Assembly (NCBI RefSeq): GCF_900458435.1 | Contig: NZ_UHCT01000001.1 | Coordinates: 1,674,001 to 1,738,000, forward strand | Direction of reading: 5' to 3' | From: Staphylococcus carnosus | Lineage (GTDB): Bacteria; Bacillota; Bacilli; Staphylococcales; Staphylococcaceae | Length of the DNA stretch: 64,000 nt | Part shown: in pieces, positions 30,015-41,227 of the stretch | Numbering within the stretch: position 1 is the first letter of the stretch | Layout: every line of letters begins with the position of its first letter | The notes under the pieces: model-generated | What the model was told of the DNA's origin: nothing | Database searches by the model: none | What the model saw: the letters and a program-made list of their open reading frames with translations, nothing else | Position numbers and translations under genes: made by a program

Positions 30015-30515
30015 TTAATCTAACATTCCTTCCAATGGCGTAATTTGAATGCGTCGTCCTTCAACATCTACCTCTTTAACAACATCAGCAATATATGGAA
30101 TCATATATTCTTTGTCGCCTTTGACAACCCATACATCATTCGCACCAGTTTCAAATATTTCCTTTACACGGCCGATAGGTGTATCACCTTCGAAGACAGT
30201 ACAGCCGATAATATCTGAATAATAAAATTCATGTTCATCCAACTCGATGTCCGCATGATCACGTTCTTGTGTCAACACATCACCTTTAAAGTGTTCGATA
30301 TCATTGATATTATGGATACCTTCAAATGTCAGCATATGAAATCCTTTGTGCATACGATAAGATGCAACTGTTAATTCAGTTTCTTTACCATCATGCTTTA
30401 CTGTTAAGATCTCACCAGGTTGAAAACGTACATCTGTAAAATCAGAATTAGATTTTACGCGCACTTCACCTTTAATTCCATGCGTATTCACAATTTTACC
30501 GACTTCAACTTTCAT
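30015..30515 (-). CDS. rimM: Ribosome maturation factor RimM
   Basis: 16S rRNA maturation factor binding S19 in the 30S head. The N-terminal RimM domain starts [19 protein letters not shown], and the C-terminal PRC-barrel ends [19 protein letters not shown]. The open frame reaches 30587, but ATG 30515 with GGAGG upstream gives the normal 166-167 residues. It lies between rpsP and trmD. Confidence 0.95.
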   Translation of the reverse strand: MKVEVGKIVNTHGIKGEVRVKSNSDFTDVRFQPGEILTVKHDGKETELTVASYRMHKGFHMLTFEGIHNINDIEHFKGDVLTQERDHADIELDEHEFYYSDIIGCTVFEGDTPIGRVKEIFETGANDVWVVKGDKEYMIPYIADVVKEVDVEGRRIQITPLEGMLD

Positions 30516-30574
30516 ATATTTTCTGCCTCCATTACGGTCTCTGATTGTATATAATACTTTAATGCCTAATAACA

Positions 30575-30605
30575 AACCCTGAAACAACTATATTGTCTCA
30601 GGGTT
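30575..30605 (-). terminator. Hairpin between rpsP and rimM (possible attenuator)
   Basis: A stem of AACCCTGA and ACAA with their complements (30575-30587 with 30593-30605, one mismatch) and a 5-base loop is followed by a weak T-rich stretch. Partial termination here would give more S16 than RimM/TrmD mRNA. Confidence 0.6.
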
Positions 30606-30624
30606 ATATATCTTAAGCAACTTA

Positions 30625-30903
30625 TTACTTAGAATGACGTTGTTCGTCGAAAGTTTTCAAAATACCTTCTCTTGATAAGATATTGTGAACTGTATCAGTT
30701 GGTTTCGCACCGTCTTTCAACCATTTAAGTGCTAATTCTTCGTCGATTGTTACTTTGTTTTCACCAGAGTTGTCTACTGGATTGTAAGTACCGATTTGTT
30801 CGATAATACGACCATCACGTGGTGAACGTGCGTCTGCTACTACGATACGGTAGAATGGATTTCTTTTTGAACCTAAACGTGTTAAACGAATTTTAACTGC
30901 CAT
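30625..30903 (-). CDS. rpsP: 30S ribosomal protein S16
   Basis: The 92-residue protein starts [22 protein letters not shown], the S16 signature, and continues [19 protein letters not shown]. It is the first gene of rpsP-rimM-trmD-rplS and has a strong binding site (GGAGAG) before the ATG. Confidence 0.98.
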   Translation of the reverse strand: MAVKIRLTRLGSKRNPFYRIVVADARSPRDGRIIEQIGTYNPVDNSGENKVTIDEELALKWLKDGAKPTDTVHNILSREGILKTFDEQRHSK

Positions 30904-31157
30904 GTTTAATTCTCTCCTTTAAATATTTGTTTTCTTTTCTACAAGGAATAATAATAACAGTTAGTTCGAATTTTGTAAAGAGTTTTTTCTTTACCATTTA
31001 AAATTCGTTCTATTCTGAAGTATCTACCTTAATTCCACCGCTATACATATATTTTTTAGGGTATTTTGTTAAATTGAGATTACCATCAAAATTTTATCAA
31101 TTCCTCAATACTTACATGTTTACACATTGAAACTCTATATTTGTTCTTAATGTGAAA

Positions 31158-31466
31158 TTAATTTATATCTTTTGGCAGTGATTTTATATAATGAATTTCA
31201 CTCACATACTTACCTTTGTGTATGATATCTACATATTCTTGTTCTGGATCAAAGCCATTAAAAGATAATTTATAAGATAGCTTTTTACCAGATTTATCGT
31301 AAGCTGTTACTTTTTCATAATATTGCGTCCCTTTTTCAACCTTTGCATATGAATGTTCTGTTTCTAAAAAAGGATTAAATCTATCAACAAATTCATTTCT
31401 AACAAAGGCAAAGATGATGACTACACATACGACCGTCATTATAACTGCAAGTAGTGTTTTTTTCAT
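31158..31466 (-). CDS. YxeA-family small exported protein
   Basis: Short protein (102 residues from ATG 31466) with one N-terminal hydrophobic segment (MKKTLLAVIMTVVCVVIIFAF) acting as signal or anchor. An extracytoplasmic domain of the YxeA/DUF1093 type follows (YYEKVTAYDKSGKKLSYKLSF, then HKGKYVSEI). Function is unknown in the family. An upstream in-frame ATG (31484) overlaps its AAGGGG binding site. It is inserted between ffh and rpsP, which are often adjacent. Confidence 0.75.
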   Translation of the reverse strand: MKKTLLAVIMTVVCVVIIFAFVRNEFVDRFNPFLETEHSYAKVEKGTQYYEKVTAYDKSGKKLSYKLSFNGFDPEQEYVDIIHKGKYVSEIHYIKSLPKDIN

Positions 31467-31724
31467 TTGGCACAACCCCTTCATGATGTTTAAACTTAGT
31501 TGTTTTAATAATTGTTACGCAAAATGGAAATAGTTTGTAGATGACTGCTGTATCACAATATTGAAAATGTTATGACACGCTTATTTAAAATGTATTCTTA
31601 TGAATTTGTCTGCTCAAAATCACTGGTTTCTGATACAAATTAAACAAACGCTTATTTACCTTTTCTTAATTATGCCATAACCCCTTTTAAAAATACAGAA
31701 TTTTCTGATATTAATCCGATAAAT

Positions 31725-31755
31725 AAAAAAGCCAGAGCTTCATACTCTGACTTTC
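31725..31755 (-). terminator. Terminator of ffh
   Basis: The hairpin AGTCAGAG / CTCTGGCT with a 7-base loop and six Ts on the minus strand lies directly after the ffh stop. Confidence 0.9.
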
Positions 31756-31760
31756 CAATA

Positions 31761-33128
31761 TTAAAACGGTAAATTCATACCTTTTAACATATTTTCCATC
31801 TGACTGCGTTTGCCTTTTTTGCCTTTACCGCCACCAGAGAATTGTTTCATCATTTTCTTCATATCATTAAATTGTTTCATTAAACGGTTCACTTCTTGTA
31901 ATGAACGTCCTGAACCTTTAGCGATACGCTTTTTACGAGATACATTTAGAATATCCGGATTATTACGTTCAGCTAAAGTCATTGATTGGATAATCGCTTT
32001 GATATGATCGATTTGTTTATCGCTCATATTCAGCTTATCCATTCCTTTCATTTTGTTCATACCAGGAATCATTTTCATGATTTCATCCAATGGTCCTAAA
32101 TTTTTCACTTGATCCAATTGTTCTAAGAAATCATCTAATGTAAGCGAAGATGTACGCATTTTTTTCTCTAAATCTTTAGCTTTAGATTCATCAACATCTT
32201 GTTGCGCTTTTTCAATTAAGCTGAGTACATCGCCCATACCTAAAATACGAGAAGCCATACGTTCTGGATGGAACAATTCTAATCCATCCATTTTTTCACT
32301 CATACCAACAAATTTAATAGGCTTGTCAGTTACAGAACGGATAGATAACGCAGCACCACCACGTGTATCACCATCAAGTTTAGTTAATGTTACACCTGTT
32401 ACATCTAATTGATCATCAAATGATTGTGCTACATTCACTGCATCTTGACCTGTCATTGCATCGACAACCAACATAATTTCATCTGGTTTTGAAATTTCTT
32501 TGACCTCAGTTAATTCACTCATCAATGCTTCATCAATATGCAGACGACCAGCGGTATCAATGATAACGAAGTCTAAATGTTCTTCTTTAGCATATTTCAA
32601 TGCATTTTCTACAATTTGTTGCGGCTTAACTTGGTCACCTTCACTATATACAGGAAGATTTAATTGTTTACCAACAGTTTCCAATTGGTCGATTGCAGCT
32701 GGACGATAAATATCGGCTGCTACAAGCAATGGTTTTTTATTGTATTTTTTTCTCATTAAAAGTGCAAGCTTACCTGCAGTAGTTGTTTTACCTGCACCTT
32801 GTAAACCAACCATCATGACAACTGTAGGTGGTTTATTTGCCATATTAATAGTGGAATTCTCGCCACCCATTAATTGTGTTAATTCATCTTGGACAATTTT
32901 GATAACCTGTTGGCCAGGTGTCAAAGATTGCATTACATCTGAACCTAAAGCACGTTCAGAAACCGTTTTGATAAAAGATTTTACAACTTTAAAGTTAACG
33001 TCGGCTTCTAACAATGCAAGACGCACTTCACGCATCATTGCTTTAATATCCGCTTCAGTCACTTTACCTTTACCTCGGATTTTTTGCATGGTCGCTTGTA
33101 AACGATCGGACAATCCTTCAAATGCCAT
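31761..33128 (-). CDS. ffh: Signal recognition particle protein Ffh
   Basis: GTPase that binds signal sequences and 4.5S/scRNA and delivers ribosomes to FtsY. The N domain is followed by the G domain (GLQGAGKTTTAGKLA, DTAGRLHID, TKLDGDTRGGAALS) and a methionine-rich M domain ending RSQMENMLKGMNLPF. ATG 33128 with GGAGG ten bases upstream gives 455 residues; a TTG two codons earlier is too close to the binding site. It is downstream of ylxM and ftsY. Confidence 0.97.
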   Translation of the reverse strand: MAFEGLSDRLQATMQKIRGKGKVTEADIKAMMREVRLALLEADVNFKVVKSFIKTVSERALGSDVMQSLTPGQQVIKIVQDELTQLMGGENSTINMANKPPTVVMMVGLQGAGKTTTAGKLALLMRKKYNKKPLLVAADIYRPAAIDQLETVGKQLNLPVYSEGDQVKPQQIVENALKYAKEEHLDFVIIDTAGRLHIDEALMSELTEVKEISKPDEIMLVVDAMTGQDAVNVAQSFDDQLDVTGVTLTKLDGDTRGGAALSIRSVTDKPIKFVGMSEKMDGLELFHPERMASRILGMGDVLSLIEKAQQDVDESKAKDLEKKMRTSSLTLDDFLEQLDQVKNLGPLDEIMKMIPGMNKMKGMDKLNMSDKQIDHIKAIIQSMTLAERNNPDILNVSRKKRIAKGSGRSLQEVNRLMKQFNDMKKMMKQFSGGGKGKKGKRSQMENMLKGMNLPF

Positions 33129-33146
33129 ACCCAAGTGACCTCCTTC

Positions 33147-33479
33147 TTATTCTAATTCTTCTAGTTCTTCAATATATCGTTTCAATGCATCCGGGTCTTC
33201 AATAGATGCTTTCATTTGATTATAAATTTCACGGCGCTGTTCAAATTTTGAATACAGCTCTAATTTAGTTTCATAATCTTCTACTAAATCACCAGTTCTT
33301 CTTATGTTATCATATACTGCTTGTCGACTCACATCAAATGTATCAGCGATTTCACTCAATGAGTAATCTTGCAGATAGAAGAGTTCTAAATAGTTACGCT
33401 GCTTTTTCGTTAACAACGCTTGATAAAAATCAAATAAATAATTCATACGCAAAGTTTTAACTAAATCATTTTTGCTCAT
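33147..33479 (-). CDS. ylxM: YlxM, SRP-associated helix-turn-helix protein
   Basis: Small protein (110 residues) of the YlxM/P13 family, which in streptococci modulates the signal recognition particle. It has an HTH of the sigma-70 region 4 type ([23 protein letters not shown]) and a helical acidic end. The longer open frame back to 33563 only overlaps fts[20 protein letters not shown] is the family start. The start overlaps ftsY by 14 bases and ffh follows 18 bases later. Confidence 0.93.
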   Translation of the reverse strand: MSKNDLVKTLRMNYLFDFYQALLTKKQRNYLELFYLQDYSLSEIADTFDVSRQAVYDNIRRTGDLVEDYETKLELYSKFEQRREIYNQMKASIEDPDALKRYIEELEELE

Positions 33480-34734
33480 GAGATGATGCCTCGCCGTCTT
33501 CTGCACGTTCAACTGGTTCGCCATGTTCTTCTTTATATTCATATTCATCGACAGTTTCTTCAATCATGTCAGCAAACAAGCCGTAAACATAGCTTTCTGG
33601 GTTGAATGGTTGCAAGTCGTCGAGTTTTTCACCAAGACCAACGTATTTCACAGGAATACGCAATTCATTTCTAATCGCTAAGACGATACCACCTTTAGCA
33701 GTTCCATCTAATTTCGTTAAGACAATACCAGTCACATTTGTGACCTCTTTAAAACTGCGTGCTTGAGATAAAGCATTTTGACCAGTAGTGGCATCTAAGC
33801 ATAGCAATACTTCATGTGGTGCATCAGGTACTGCTTTACCGATGACATGTTTCATTTTTTCTAACTCATTCATTAAGTTTGCTTTATTTTGCAAACGTCC
33901 AGCAGTATCACAAATTAGAATATCCACATCTTTATGTTTAGCCGCATTAATCGCATCATACATAACAGCTGCAGGGTCTGAACCTTCGCTTTGGCTGACC
34001 ACATCAACACCCACGCGTTCGCCCCAAACTTTTAATTGATTGATAGCACCTGCACGGAAAGTATCTCCTGCTGCAAGCATTACTTTTTTGCCTTCTGCTT
34101 TATAACGGTGTGCTAATTTACCGATTGTTGTTGTTTTACCGACACCATTCACACCCACCATTAAAATGACATTCAAACGTCCATCTTCAAGGTTCATCAC
34201 TTCAGAATGATCATCATCTTGTTCATAGATTTCAACGATTTTTTCAACAATGACTTCTTTCAAATCAGAAGTTTCTTTAATATTGCGGCGTTGTGCTTCT
34301 GTACGTAATTCATCTACTAATTCCATTACTGTATTGAAGCCTACGTCTGCTGTAATCAGCATTTCTTCTAAAGCTTCAAAGAAATCCTCATCTACTGTAC
34401 GATAACGTGCAATCAGGTTATTCAATTGTTCTTGGAAATTTTCACGAGATTTTTCTAAACCTTGTTTAAATTTCGCACCTAGTTTTTGGGATTCAATTTC
34501 TTCAAATTCTTCGATTGAAATTAAACCGTCATCAAACTCAAAGTCATCTTTCGTTTCTTCTTTTTTCTCTTCTTTAGGTTGGGCTTCTGGCAATGTAGAC
34601 TTAGGTTCAGGTTTTGAATCTTCTTTCGAGGATTCAGAATCTTGTTTTTCATCTTGGTCTAAATCTTTAAGTTCTTTTTCTTCATCGGATGATTTTCCAG
34701 AGAATTTGTCCTTTAATCGTTTAAAAAAGCTCAT
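33466..34734 (-). CDS. ftsY: SRP receptor FtsY
   Basis: Receptor for the Ffh-ribosome complex at the membrane. The N-terminal acidic A domain (rich in Glu/Asp/Lys, about residues 15-85) is followed by the NG GTPase domain with [31 protein letters not shown] and [15 protein letters not shown]. The length is 422 residues. The ATG overlaps the smc stop by 4 bases. It forms one unit with rnc-smc upstream and ylxM-ffh downstream. Confidence 0.97.
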   Translation of the reverse strand: MSFFKRLKDKFSGKSSDEEKELKDLDQDEKQDSESSKEDSKPEPKSTLPEAQPKEEKKEETKDDFEFDDGLISIEEFEEIESQKLGAKFKQGLEKSRENFQEQLNNLIARYRTVDEDFFEALEEMLITADVGFNTVMELVDELRTEAQRRNIKETSDLKEVIVEKIVEIYEQDDDHSEVMNLEDGRLNVILMVGVNGVGKTTTIGKLAHRYKAEGKKVMLAAGDTFRAGAINQLKVWGERVGVDVVSQSEGSDPAAVMYDAINAAKHKDVDILICDTAGRLQNKANLMNELEKMKHVIGKAVPDAPHEVLLCLDATTGQNALSQARSFKEVTNVTGIVLTKLDGTAKGGIVLAIRNELRIPVKYVGLGEKLDDLQPFNPESYVYGLFADMIEETVDEYEYKEEHGEPVERAEDGEASSHEQK

Positions 34735-37700
34735 TCTTGTTCCTCCTTCAATACTTCATCTATCGTATTTAAGTTCACACTCACAAGTTTTGAAACACCT
34801 GATTCTTGCATGGTAATACCATATAATCTGTCAGCTGCTTCCATTGTCCCTTTTCTGTGAGTAATCACAATAAATTGTGTCTTCTCAGATAATTGCTTCA
34901 AATAATTCGCATAACGAATCACATTAGCTTCGTCTAATGCTGCTTCTACTTCATCTAGTATAACAAATGGTGCTGAACGCACTTTTAATAATGCAAATAA
35001 TAATGCTATCGCACTTAACGCACGCTCACCGCCGCTTAATAATGAAAGGTGCTGCAGCTTCTTACCTGGCGGCTGTACAATAATATCTACACCAGCAGTC
35101 AAATAATCATCATCAGTTAAGCGCAATTCTGCTTGTCCACCGCCAAAAAGTGATTTAAATACTTCTGTAAAATAACCTTGTACAGCATGGAAAGTTGTCT
35201 TAAAGCGATCGATTACCGCTTCATCCATTTCTTTAATGATTTGCTCTAAAGTTGCTTTTGCATCGCGCAAATCAGTACGTTGTTCATCTAAGAATGTATA
35301 ACGTTCATTAACTTCTTCAAATTGCTGAATCGCATTCAAGTTGACAGGACCTAATTCTTCGATCGACATTTTTGTTAATTTCACTTTTTTACGCAATGCA
35401 TCAATCGACTCATCTTGATCATATAATTCACGTGCTGCTTCAAATGTTAAGTGATAATCTTCATTTAAATGATCCATAGCATGATCAATCAAGACATCTA
35501 ATTTAGATTGTTCTGCTTTTATATCTTGATAACTATTTTCGATAGAAAGGATATCGCGATGTGCTTCTTGCAGTAATGCATCGTATTTCTCAATCTCTTC
35601 GTTAATTTCTTGACGTTGTTTTTTCAACGATGACAAGCGTTGACTGAGTGCTTCTTTTTCTTCTTTTTTCACTTCAATATCAGCTTGAATTGTTTCAAAT
35701 GCTTTTTGACCTGTCACTTCATCTGAATTGAATAATTTAATATCTTCTGCTAACTTTTCTTGCTGCATTTGATTTTGCTCTAGTTGCTTATCCAAACGTT
35801 CGAGTTGTTCACGTCCTGTTTTAGTACGTTCTTTTAACACTGCCAAGTCAGATTTTTTTTGATGCAATTGCTGTTGTAGTTGTGCAGAACTTTCTTTACC
35901 TTCTTTAGAAAGTTGTGTCAGTGTTTCAATCTGCTTTTCTAATTCAGCTAATTTATCTGCTAATGCTTGCTTTTGGACTTCTTTATCTTTTAAAGTTTGA
36001 CGACTTTTTTCACTTTGGTAACCATCATTTTTTTCGAATTCAAACTCTTCATGTTCACTCTTAATATGAGATTCGCTTGTTTTTAATCGATCCAATTCTA
36101 AAGATAAATCATGTACACTCTGTTTTTCAACATTATAACGCTGACTGATTTCTAAATATTCTTCACTATATTGATTGGCTGCTTCTTTCACTTGTTGCAC
36201 ATTTTGTTCAAACTGTGCGGTTTGTTGTTGAAATTGCTTTAATTGCTTGCGTAACTGTGCAAGTTCATCTCGCTGAGCGAGAATACTTTTAGTTTGACGC
36301 TGCCCTCCACCAGTCATGGAACCGCCTGGATTTACGATGTCGCCTTCAAGTGTCACAATGCGTGTACGATAACGTATCGCACGTGCCAGTTCATTCGCAT
36401 GCTTTAAATCATCAACAATAATTGTATTACCTAATAAATTAGCTACAACATTACTGTATTGCGGTTTTGTTTGCACTAGTTCTGCGCCGATTCCGATATA
36501 GCCTTCTGCCTGTTCAGCAGTAGTTTGAATGTCATGATTCAGATGTCTCGCTTGAATCACATTCAAAGGTAAGAACGTCGCTCTTCCTAAATGGTTTTGT
36601 TTTAAATATTGAATCGCTTGTCTTCCATCTTTTTCACTATCCACAATAACATGTTGCAACGAAGCACCAAGTGCTGTCTCTATTGCAGTCGTCAAATCAG
36701 ATGGCACATCAATGACTTCAGCAACCGCTCCATGAATGCCAGGCAATTCTTTATCTTTGGCTTTCAAGACATGTTTGACGCCATTAAAGAAGTAAGTATA
36801 GTCTTCTTCTCTACTGGATAAACTTTCAATTTTAGCTTTTAACTGGTCATTATAACGATACGCTTGATAAAGTTTTTCTTCATCTTCACTTTGCTTATTT
36901 TTAGCTTCTGTCAATTTTGATTCACATGTTTGAAGTTCTGCTTCTAAACTTTTCAAGTTTTGCTGACGTACTTGCTGTTTCTTTTCAATGTCCGTTACTT
37001 CAGATTGAATCGTTTTGAGTTGATTAAAAGCTTCCAGCAATCGACTATCTAATCTGGATTGTTTAGCTTCATTTTCTTCAATCGTTCGCTCTAAGAATCG
37101 AATATCATTATTTACCTCAGATTGTTCAGACATGATGTCATAATATTGGTTTTTAATTTCTTCAAGTTCTTCATCATGATCTGCATCACTGATGTATAAC
37201 TTGTCTTCTAATGCTTTAATTTCTCCTGTTAATGCTTTTTGCTTATGCATTAAGTCATTTTGGGCAGTTTCCATTTTTTGACGTTCTGCTTTAATTTCTT
37301 CAAGTTGCGCTTCTAAAGCAGATTGCTCTTCTTCATAACGGGCATTCGTTTGAGATTGGTTTTTCTTGCGTTCTTCTAATACATTTAATTGACCTGCTAA
37401 TTTTTCAGCCGCTTCTGTTGTCTGTACCAATTCATAATTCAATCGTTCGATGTCGTCATTTTTCTGATTCAGCTCAGCTTTATATTTACTCAGTGTTTTA
37501 GAATAAGAAGTCTTGTCTGCTTCTTTTTGTGCTTGTTTGCTTTTTAATATATTCAACTGTTCATCTGCATTACGAATTGCTTCTTGATAATCATTAATAT
37601 CATGCACTGTAACAAGTACATCACTCTTTTTCATTTCTTGAGAAAGATGCTGATATTCTTTTGCGATAGCCGCTTCTTCTCTCAACGGTTCTACTCGACC

Positions 37701-38300
37701 TTCTAAATCATAAAGAATATCTTCAACACGTGTGAGATTTTCTTCAGTCTGATCTAATTTTTGAACAGAAGCTGCTTTTCGTTTTTTATATTTTAAAACG
37801 CCTGCTGATTCTTCAATAATTTGACGTCTGTCAGCGGGTTTGGCATTTAAGATTTCATCCACACGTCCTTGTGAAATAATACTGAATGCTTCTTTCCCTA
37901 ATCCAGAATCCAAAAAGAGTTCAATAATATCTTTCAAACGTGCTCGATCATTATTCAAATAGTACGCACTATCACCGCTTCGATATAATCTGCGCGTGAC
38001 GATAATTTCATCTTCATCAATATTCAATTGATGTGCATGATTATCTAATTTCAAACGTACTTCAGCATAATTTTGTGCCTTACGATGTTCTGCACCAGAA
38101 AAAATAATATCTTCCATTTTAGAACCGCGTAAAGATTTGGCTGATTGTTCACCCAGCACCCATTTTATCGCATCGGTAACATTACTCTTTCCACTGCCGT
38201 TCGGACCAACGATTGCAGTGACACCTTGGTCGAAGTTCACCTCAGTTTGTTCTGCAAATGATTTAAAACCGAACGCATTGATTGATTTTAAATAAACCAT
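34731..38300 (-). CDS. smc: Chromosome partition protein Smc
   Basis: Condensin ATPase. Walker A (GPNGSGKSNVTDAI, about residue 32) is followed by a long coiled coil, a hinge (about residues 500-680, with GGSMTGGG at its end) and a second coiled coil. The C-terminal head has the signature LLSGGERALSAIALLFAL and Walker B VILDEVEAALDEANV. The length of 1189 residues is standard. It lies between rnc and ftsY as in other Firmicutes. Confidence 0.97.
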   Translation of the reverse strand: MVYLKSINAFGFKSFAEQTEVNFDQGVTAIVGPNGSGKSNVTDAIKWVLGEQSAKSLRGSKMEDIIFSGAEHRKAQNYAEVRLKLDNHAHQLNIDEDEIIVTRRLYRSGDSAYYLNNDRARLKDIIELFLDSGLGKEAFSIISQGRVDEILNAKPADRRQIIEESAGVLKYKKRKAASVQKLDQTEENLTRVEDILYDLEGRVEPLREEAAIAKEYQHLSQEMKKSDVLVTVHDINDYQEAIRNADEQLNILKSKQAQKEADKTSYSKTLSKYKAELNQKNDDIERLNYELVQTTEAAEKLAGQLNVLEERKKNQSQTNARYEEEQSALEAQLEEIKAERQKMETAQNDLMHKQKALTGEIKALEDKLYISDADHDEELEEIKNQYYDIMSEQSEVNNDIRFLERTIEENEAKQSRLDSRLLEAFNQLKTIQSEVTDIEKKQQVRQQNLKSLEAELQTCESKLTEAKNKQSEDEEKLYQAYRYNDQLKAKIESLSSREEDYTYFFNGVKHVLKAKDKELPGIHGAVAEVIDVPSDLTTAIETALGASLQHVIVDSEKDGRQAIQYLKQNHLGRATFLPLNVIQARHLNHDIQTTAEQAEGYIGIGAELVQTKPQYSNVVANLLGNTIIVDDLKHANELARAIRYRTRIVTLEGDIVNPGGSMTGGGQRQTKSILAQRDELAQLRKQLKQFQQQTAQFEQNVQQVKEAANQYSEEYLEISQRYNVEKQSVHDLSLELDRLKTSESHIKSEHEEFEFEKNDGYQSEKSRQTLKDKEVQKQALADKLAELEKQIETLTQLSKEGKESSAQLQQQLHQKKSDLAVLKERTKTGREQLERLDKQLEQNQMQQEKLAEDIKLFNSDEVTGQKAFETIQADIEVKKEEKEALSQRLSSLKKQRQEINEEIEKYDALLQEAHRDILSIENSYQDIKAEQSKLDVLIDHAMDHLNEDYHLTFEAARELYDQDESIDALRKKVKLTKMSIEELGPVNLNAIQQFEEVNERYTFLDEQRTDLRDAKATLEQIIKEMDEAVIDRFKTTFHAVQGYFTEVFKSLFGGGQAELRLTDDDYLTAGVDIIVQPPGKKLQHLSLLSGGERALSAIALLFALLKVRSAPFVILDEVEAALDEANVIRYANYLKQLSEKTQFIVITHRKGTMEAADRLYGITMQESGVSKLVSVNLNTIDEVLKEEQE

Positions 38301-38342
38301 GCTATACTCTTTCTCCTTATTACTGTTATAACAGTATATTAC

Positions 38343-39071
38343 TTATTTCTTTTTCATATCGTTATAAGCTTTTTCAGCCGCTTTTTGTTCAGATTCTTTT
38401 TTCGTTCTGCCTTGACCTTTTGCGACAGGTTCGCCTTCCAATAATACCTCTGAAGTAAATAAACGATGGTGTGCAGGACCTTGTTCATCAATTAAACGAT
38501 ACGTAACATTACCTTTGCTGAGTCGGTGAATCAATTCTTGGAATTGTGTTTTAAAATCTACTACGCCCATCAATTCATCATCTTCTACATGCGGGAATAT
38601 CACTTCTTCTGAGAACTGCCATACTGCATCTAGACCTTGATCTAAATATAAAGCACCTACAAATGCTTCAAATGCATCAGATACAAGTGAAGGTCTTGTA
38701 CGGCCTCCTGTTTTTTCTTCGCCTTTTCCTAGCAAAATCAGTTCATTCAACTGGATTTTATTCGCAAATATTACAAGTGAGGGTTCACATACAATTGTCG
38801 CGCGCATCTTTGTTAAGTTGCCTTCTGGTAATTCCGGATACTTATCGAATAAATAGCGTGAAACCGTCAATTCTAATACTGCATCTCCGAGAAATTCCAA
38901 ACGCTCATTGTGGGCTAGACGATCCATATTGAAATCATTTATAAAACTAGAATGGGAAAATGCTTGTTGATAAAGCGGCAAGTGATCATAATTCAGTTTC
39001 AACATATGCATTTTATCTGCAAATTTTTTATTGAAATTCTGTAATAATGCTTCTTTCTTGTGATTGGTCAA
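38343..39071 (-). CDS. rnc: Ribonuclease III
   Basis: Double-strand-specific RNase that processes rRNA and regulatory RNAs. The catalytic domain has the signature [18 protein letters not shown] and the second acidic site [16 protein letters not shown]; a dsRNA-binding domain follows ([15 protein letters not shown]). A TTG at 39071 with GGAGG seven bases upstream gives 242 residues, matching family length; the ATG at 39110 would add 13 residues not typical of RNase III. It lies upstream of smc. Confidence 0.95.
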   Translation of the reverse strand: MTNHKKEALLQNFNKKFADKMHMLKLNYDHLPLYQQAFSHSSFINDFNMDRLAHNERLEFLGDAVLELTVSRYLFDKYPELPEGNLTKMRATIVCEPSLVIFANKIQLNELILLGKGEEKTGGRTRPSLVSDAFEAFVGALYLDQGLDAVWQFSEEVIFPHVEDDELMGVVDFKTQFQELIHRLSKGNVTYRLIDEQGPAHHRLFTSEVLLEGEPVAKGQGRTKKESEQKAAEKAYNDMKKK

Positions 39072-39162
39072 AAAAAGACCTCCTTTATTTCTAACAAAAT
39101 ACGTATTCATACGCTGTCTATGTTACTCATTTTACGTGAATTTTCCGTAAAACAAAAGAAAA

Positions 39163-39192
39163 ATCTGAGTCGCTAAGATAGACGACTCAGAT
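39163..39192 (-). terminator. Terminator of acpP
   Basis: A perfect 10-bp stem ATCTGAGTCG / CGACTCAGAT with a 10-base loop is followed by TTTTCTTTT on the minus strand, just after the acpP stop. Confidence 0.9.
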
Positions 39193-39202
39193 AATATTTT
39201 CA

Positions 39203-39436
39203 TTATTTTTCAAGGTTGTTGATGAAATTAACTGCGTCACCAACTGTATTGATTTTTTCAGCTTCTTCATCAGGAATTTCAGTACCAAATTCGTCTTCTA
39301 ATTCCATTACTAATTCAGCGATATCAAGTGAGTCAGCGCCTAAATCATCTTTGAAAGATGCGTCTTCAGTTACTTTGTCAGCATCTACACCTAAACGGTC
39401 AACGATGATATCTTTAACTTTATCGAAGTTTTCCAC
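39203..39436 (-). CDS. acpP: Acyl carrier protein
   Basis: Carrier of growing acyl chains. The 77-residue acidic protein has the phosphopantetheine serine in [23 protein letters not shown] lies before the ATG. It is the last gene of the fapR-plsX-fabD-fabG-acpP cluster and is followed by a terminator, so high expression independent of rnc is expected. Confidence 0.98.
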   Translation of the reverse strand: MENFDKVKDIIVDRLGVDADKVTEDASFKDDLGADSLDIAELVMELEDEFGTEIPDEEAEKINTVGDAVNFINNLEK

Positions 39437-39570
39437 GTCGATTCACCTCCTTTAACAAGCCTTTACGACTCTATTATTTTCCCATTTTATTATCAAGAAT
39501 ACAAGTAGGTTTGACTATAAATTAGTGTAATCGCACTACTTATATCGATTTGTACAGATTTAAATGGGGA

Positions 39571-40314
39571 TTATTCCATGAACATTCCGCCGTTTACATG
39601 GATAGTTTGTCCAGTGATATATTTTGCTTTATCAGAAGCTAAGAAAGCAACTGTATTCGCAATATCTGTATCTTCACCGAAACGGCCTAACGGAATTTGT
39701 GATTTCATTTGGTCTTTAAGCTCATCGCTTAAAGCATCTGTCATATCTGAAACGATAAATCCAGGTGCTACTGCATTGACAGTGATGCCGCGTGAAGCAA
39801 GTTCACGAGCAGCAGTTTTTGTTAAACCGATAACGCCAGCTTTTGTTGCAACATAGTTGGCTTGTCCTGGGTTACCCACTGCACCTACAACACTTGTTAA
39901 ATTGATGATTGCGCCGCTGCGTTGTTTCATCATTTGACGTGTTGCTTTTTGAATACAGTTGAAGACACCTTTTAGGTTTGTATCAATAACGTCATCCCAT
40001 TCTTGTTCTTTCATACGCATTAATAAATTATCGCGTGTGATACCTGCATTATTGACAAGTACATCCAATGAACCGAATTGAGAAACAACCTCTTGAATCA
40101 TATCTTTGACTTCATCTGGATTTGCAACGTTAGCTTGAATAGCAAAAGCTTCGACACCTTTGCCTTTGATTTCTTCTACAACCGCTTCAGCTTTTTCTTT
40201 GTTGCCTGCATAGTTAACAGCTACGTTGTAACCTTCATCTGCCAATTGCAAGGCAATGCTGCGTCCAATTCCTCTAGAAGCTCCTGTTACTAATGCACTT
40301 TTACTCATTTTCAT
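39571..40314 (-). CDS. fabG: 3-Oxoacyl-ACP reductase FabG
   Basis: NADPH-dependent short-chain dehydrogenase for the first reduction of fatty acid elongation. The N-terminal [16 protein letters not shown], the NNAG motif and the catalytic Ser-Tyr-Lys ([23 protein letters not shown]) are present. Two ATG codons, 6 bases apart, are possible starts (40314 or 40308). It overlaps the end of fabD by 8-14 bases, so translation is coupled. Confidence 0.96.
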   Translation of the reverse strand: MKMSKSALVTGASRGIGRSIALQLADEGYNVAVNYAGNKEKAEAVVEEIKGKGVEAFAIQANVANPDEVKDMIQEVVSQFGSLDVLVNNAGITRDNLLMRMKEQEWDDVIDTNLKGVFNCIQKATRQMMKQRSGAIINLTSVVGAVGNPGQANYVATKAGVIGLTKTAARELASRGITVNAVAPGFIVSDMTDALSDELKDQMKSQIPLGRFGEDTDIANTVAFLASDKAKYITGQTIHVNGGMFME

Positions 40315-41227
40315 TCCATCCTTTAACGTCTTCGAGTGTTTGAATCGAAGTTAATTTAATATCTCTGTTGATTTTCTTGATTAAACCAGATAAAACTTTT
40401 CCTGGTCCGATTTCGATAAAGTGGTCAACACCTTGATCGATTAACCATTCTGTTGATTTGATAAATTGAACTGGTGAGTAAAGTTGTTTCACCATATTTT
40501 GTTTAATAACCTCAGCATCTGTTTCCGCTTCAGCGTGGTAATTTTGTACTACTGGAATTTTTGCGTCATGCCATTCAAATTGATTAATATAATCTTCAAA
40601 ATCTTTTTCAATCACTTGCATCATAGATGAGTGGAAAGGTCCAGATACATTTAACGGCAAGACACGTTTTGCACCTAATGATTTTCCTTGTTCGACAATA
40701 CGATCAATCGCTGTCTTATGTCCTGAAACAACAATTTGTCCTGGAGAATTAATATTTGCAGGTTCAATGATAGAGCCTTCTTCAGAAAGTTTTTCACAAA
40801 TTTCTGCGACTTCATCATAATCTAAACCTAATACTGCTGCCATACTTCCAACACCGCTTGGGAATGCTTGTGCCATCAATTCGCCTCTTTTGCGAACGAT
40901 TTTAACCGCATCTTCAAAAGAAAGTACTTCTGCAGCAACTAAACTTGAATATTCACCTAAGCTGTGACCCATTGTATAATCAGCTTCCACATTGTTCAAA
41001 GCATTCAATAAAGCGATACTATGTGTCAGCAATGCCGGTTGTGTATTTTCTGTTTCGCCTAATTTACCTTCTTCGTCTGTAAACATTGTTTCAAGCAAAT
41101 CAAAATCTACCGCATTCTGTGCTTGATTTAAAATTTCAGTTGCTTGTGTATCAACTTCATATAAATCTTTTGCCATGCCGACTTTTTGTGCACCTTGTCC
41201 TGGAAAAATAATGGCTGTCTTACCCAT
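40301..41227 (-). CDS. fabD: Malonyl-CoA:ACP transacylase FabD
   Basis: Transfers malonyl groups to ACP. The start [18 protein letters not shown], the nucleophile in [15 protein letters not shown] and the histidine in [10 protein letters not shown] are visible. ATG 41227 is preferred (308 residues) because AGGTGA lies just upstream; the frame extends three codons further. It overlaps plsX by 8 bases and fabG by 14. Confidence 0.96.

Noticed and set aside
33480..33563. Longer N-terminus for YlxM
   Set aside because: It only reads through the end of ftsY; the family start is MSKNDLVKT at 33479.
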